Origin: Populus alba
Taxonomy: Eukaryota > Streptophyta > Magnoliopsida > Malpighiales > Salicaceae
Direction: 5' to 3'
DNA length: 64,000 nucleotides
NCBI RefSeq assembly: GCF_005239225.2
Contig: NC_133286.1
Span: forward strand, 18,118,572-18,182,571
Part shown: piece after piece, positions 62,182 to 64,000 of the stretch
Numbering within the stretch: position 1 is the first letter of the stretch
How the letters are laid out: the number at the start of each line of letters is the position of its first letter
Translations under genes and position numbers: made by a program
The notes under the pieces: generated by a model
Database searches by the model: none
Seen by the model: only the letters and a program-made list of their open reading frames with translations
What the model was told of the DNA's origin: nothing

Positions 62182-63814
62182 TCAATTATGGCTAGCTGTT
62201 CGTTGTCTTTAATGGCACTCTCTGGCATGGAGCTTTGTTTCTGGGGATCCTCTTCATATCCTCTACGTTTTGATTGATTTCTAGCCTAGTTTGTCCTGTC
62301 CTTTTCCTTCTCTGTACGCTGAATTTGTTTTGAAATCAGACTATTTAGCCAACCACGTCTTAATTTACTTGTCAAAGTTCAAACTAACTTCCTTTCTTTT
62401 TCGACAATTAAGGATAGCTTTTTCGCCAGTGTTAATGTTATAATTAATCATTGAATTAGTCCATGATAAAGCAAATAATCACTTCCATAACTATAAGAAA
62501 CTAGCTTGCCGACACGCTGAAAACGTGATATAGTACTATCAGGAAACCCAAAAACAAGGAAAGGGGAAGATGATAACTTTGTTCTCACTAACCTGAGGTT
62601 CAAATTTGTAACGTGGAAGAGAAAGATGATGTATTTCCTCCATTAAATTCAGATGAGGCTAAGATCTGCTTGGAAAGTGCCATTACACATTTGCACTATC
62701 ACTTTCAAAAGGTGTCACTGTCTAACAGCCTGCATGGGTGATACTGTATAAGAAAGAGAATTGCTTGCTTGTGGGAAACAAAATATCAAAGACTTGCCAA
62801 GTGGAAGGATCAAATATTGATCGGAGTTGGTGCTGCTGGCCATTATAGCAAGCAATGATGATGCTCTTGGTCATCCCAGATGAGGAGAAACTAACAAGTT
62901 TCCTTCATGGCCAGTATCATAATTAAGCATTTTATATAGCATCAATTAGCTTTTAAAATACAACATCATAAGAATGATGCTCTCATTCACCCAATAAAAA
63001 ATGATAATGTGAGTTTGGTACGTATGAGTTTAAAGTAACAGCAGAGTTTGGAGTCCAGCAAATATTGGTATAAATCTCAAGGAAATCTTTAAATTTCTTT
63101 TCCCTCGGTCAAGGACTCAGGGCCCAGTTTCTTGGCCGAGCTTTATCTGCCATGGCTGAAACAAATTAATTACTACAATAGGCATAGAACTAGCCAGCAA
63201 TTTAACAAAGGAGTATCCACGCATGTCGTTAACTTTAAGCAAGATGGAGGAGTCCTTTTTATAGCATACAGGCAAAGGCCAACATGCGGACAACAGTACA
63301 GGAAGTTAGGCGGAGATCCATGAGCCATGGACATGGAAGGGAGACAATGAGAGCAACCCAAGGAGACACATAAAACTGTACAAGCAACAGGGAGACGTCT
63401 GTATAAGCATAGGCCTTTTGGCTTTGTCTCTTGCATTTATGGGAAACATGTGGCCTTAACAACTCCCAGCTCTACCCCCATCAGGGAGGGTTATTGATAA
63501 AAACAACAACAGCAAAAAAATATCAAGAATTTTAATGAGTAAAAAGAATTTTAGATATGAATTTCAAGTTCATAGATCTTTTTTAAAATAATAATTTTTT
63601 ATTTCTTTTTTTGAAGGTTTACATATTTTAAAACAAAATAAAAATTCAAAATTACAAAGAAATAAAGCATGAAATTCAAAAATAACAAAGCAAATTACAA
63701 AAACTGTTAAAACTAGAGTCTCGGGATGAGATTTTCAATCAATGATCGGAGTAACGATTCTATGCTACTATAAGAAAAACAACTTTCAAAAATTCCTGTA
63801 AAATTTAAGTACAA
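62182..63814. other. GH3 3' flank and spacer
   Basis: The 3' UTR occupies the first few hundred bases. The remainder, including a less AT-rich patch at 63120-63490, has short frames without recognisable features. Confidence 0.45.
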
Positions 63815-64000
63815 CCCAACGATTAAATTAAAAGGTGTTTTTCATTCATCCCCGAATATGATTATGATTTGATGATAACCACTCTTGAGATCAATCTTGG
63901 AACATACCTTAGACCCTGCCATATGATCTAATATGTCATTTATATACGAAATGGGGTACCTGTATTTTATTGTGATCCGGTTTGTATTATTTTGCAAGTA
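63815..64000 (-). mobile_element. Ty3/gypsy reverse-transcriptase fossil, cut by the window end
   Basis: The minus-strand translation from the window edge reads ITIKYRYPISYINDILDHM, GSKVCSKIDLKSGYHQI, then FGDE-stop-KTPFN, a degraded copy of the gypsy RT region around SKIDLRSGYHQ and GDEWKTAF. The TGA replaces the conserved Trp. The similarity fades below about 63815, so the fossil is truncated on this side. Confidence 0.85.

Overview
The window is AT-rich nuclear DNA of a flowering plant. Spliceosomal introns, an intronless nuclear-type tRNA-Ala, a MIR396 hairpin, a GH3 auxin-conjugating enzyme, a LEAFY PETIOLE-type ERF and many plant transposon families all fit a eudicot. The repeat types resemble those I associate with poplar and willow (Salicaceae), but that placement is inference. 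No prokaryotic or organellar block is seen.

Layout. 176-2168 (-): four-exon sterol delta8-delta7 isomerase (HYD1/EBP type). 3075-8850: a nest of mobile elements in which an old Ty1/copia reverse-transcriptase fossil is interrupted by a 291-bp TRIM and by a 5.0-kb hAT transposon with a perfect 8-bp target duplication; the hAT transposase has one in-frame stop. 11344-15627 (+): five-exon DHHC protein S-acyltransferase. 17516-18506 (-): four-exon B12D/NDUFA4-like mitochondrial protein. 20226-20332 (+): MIR396 precursor. 21987-22059 (-): tRNA-Ala(UGC). 22985-25790 (-): U-box/ARM E3-ligase pseudogene with truncations, a frameshift, an 89-bp tandem duplication and a TRIM/MITE insertion. 26832-27710 (-): single-exon LEP-like ERF.

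31393-34480 (+): decayed copia element split by a 447-bp TRIM. 38380-39838: GC-richer, probably retrotransposon-derived block. 43356-45942 (-): five-exon Nudix hydrolase. 48480-49850 (-): another copia fossil carrying a SINE with an 18-bp target duplication. 51717-52352 (-): four-exon RPS27, with a decayed partial copy at 53775-54135. 59839-62181 (+): four-exon GH3.17-like IAA-amido synthetase. 63815-64000 (-): start of a Ty3/gypsy reverse-transcriptase fossil that runs off the window.

The host genes do not form a cluster or pathway. They are independent units separated by transposon-rich spacers. Two share a loose developmental theme (MIR396 acts on growth-regulating factors; GH3.17 inactivates auxin), but nothing in the sequence links them. 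The most informative structure is the layered transposon archaeology, especially 3-9 kb, where removing two insertions brings a single fossil reading frame back together. I see no convincing previously undescribed system.
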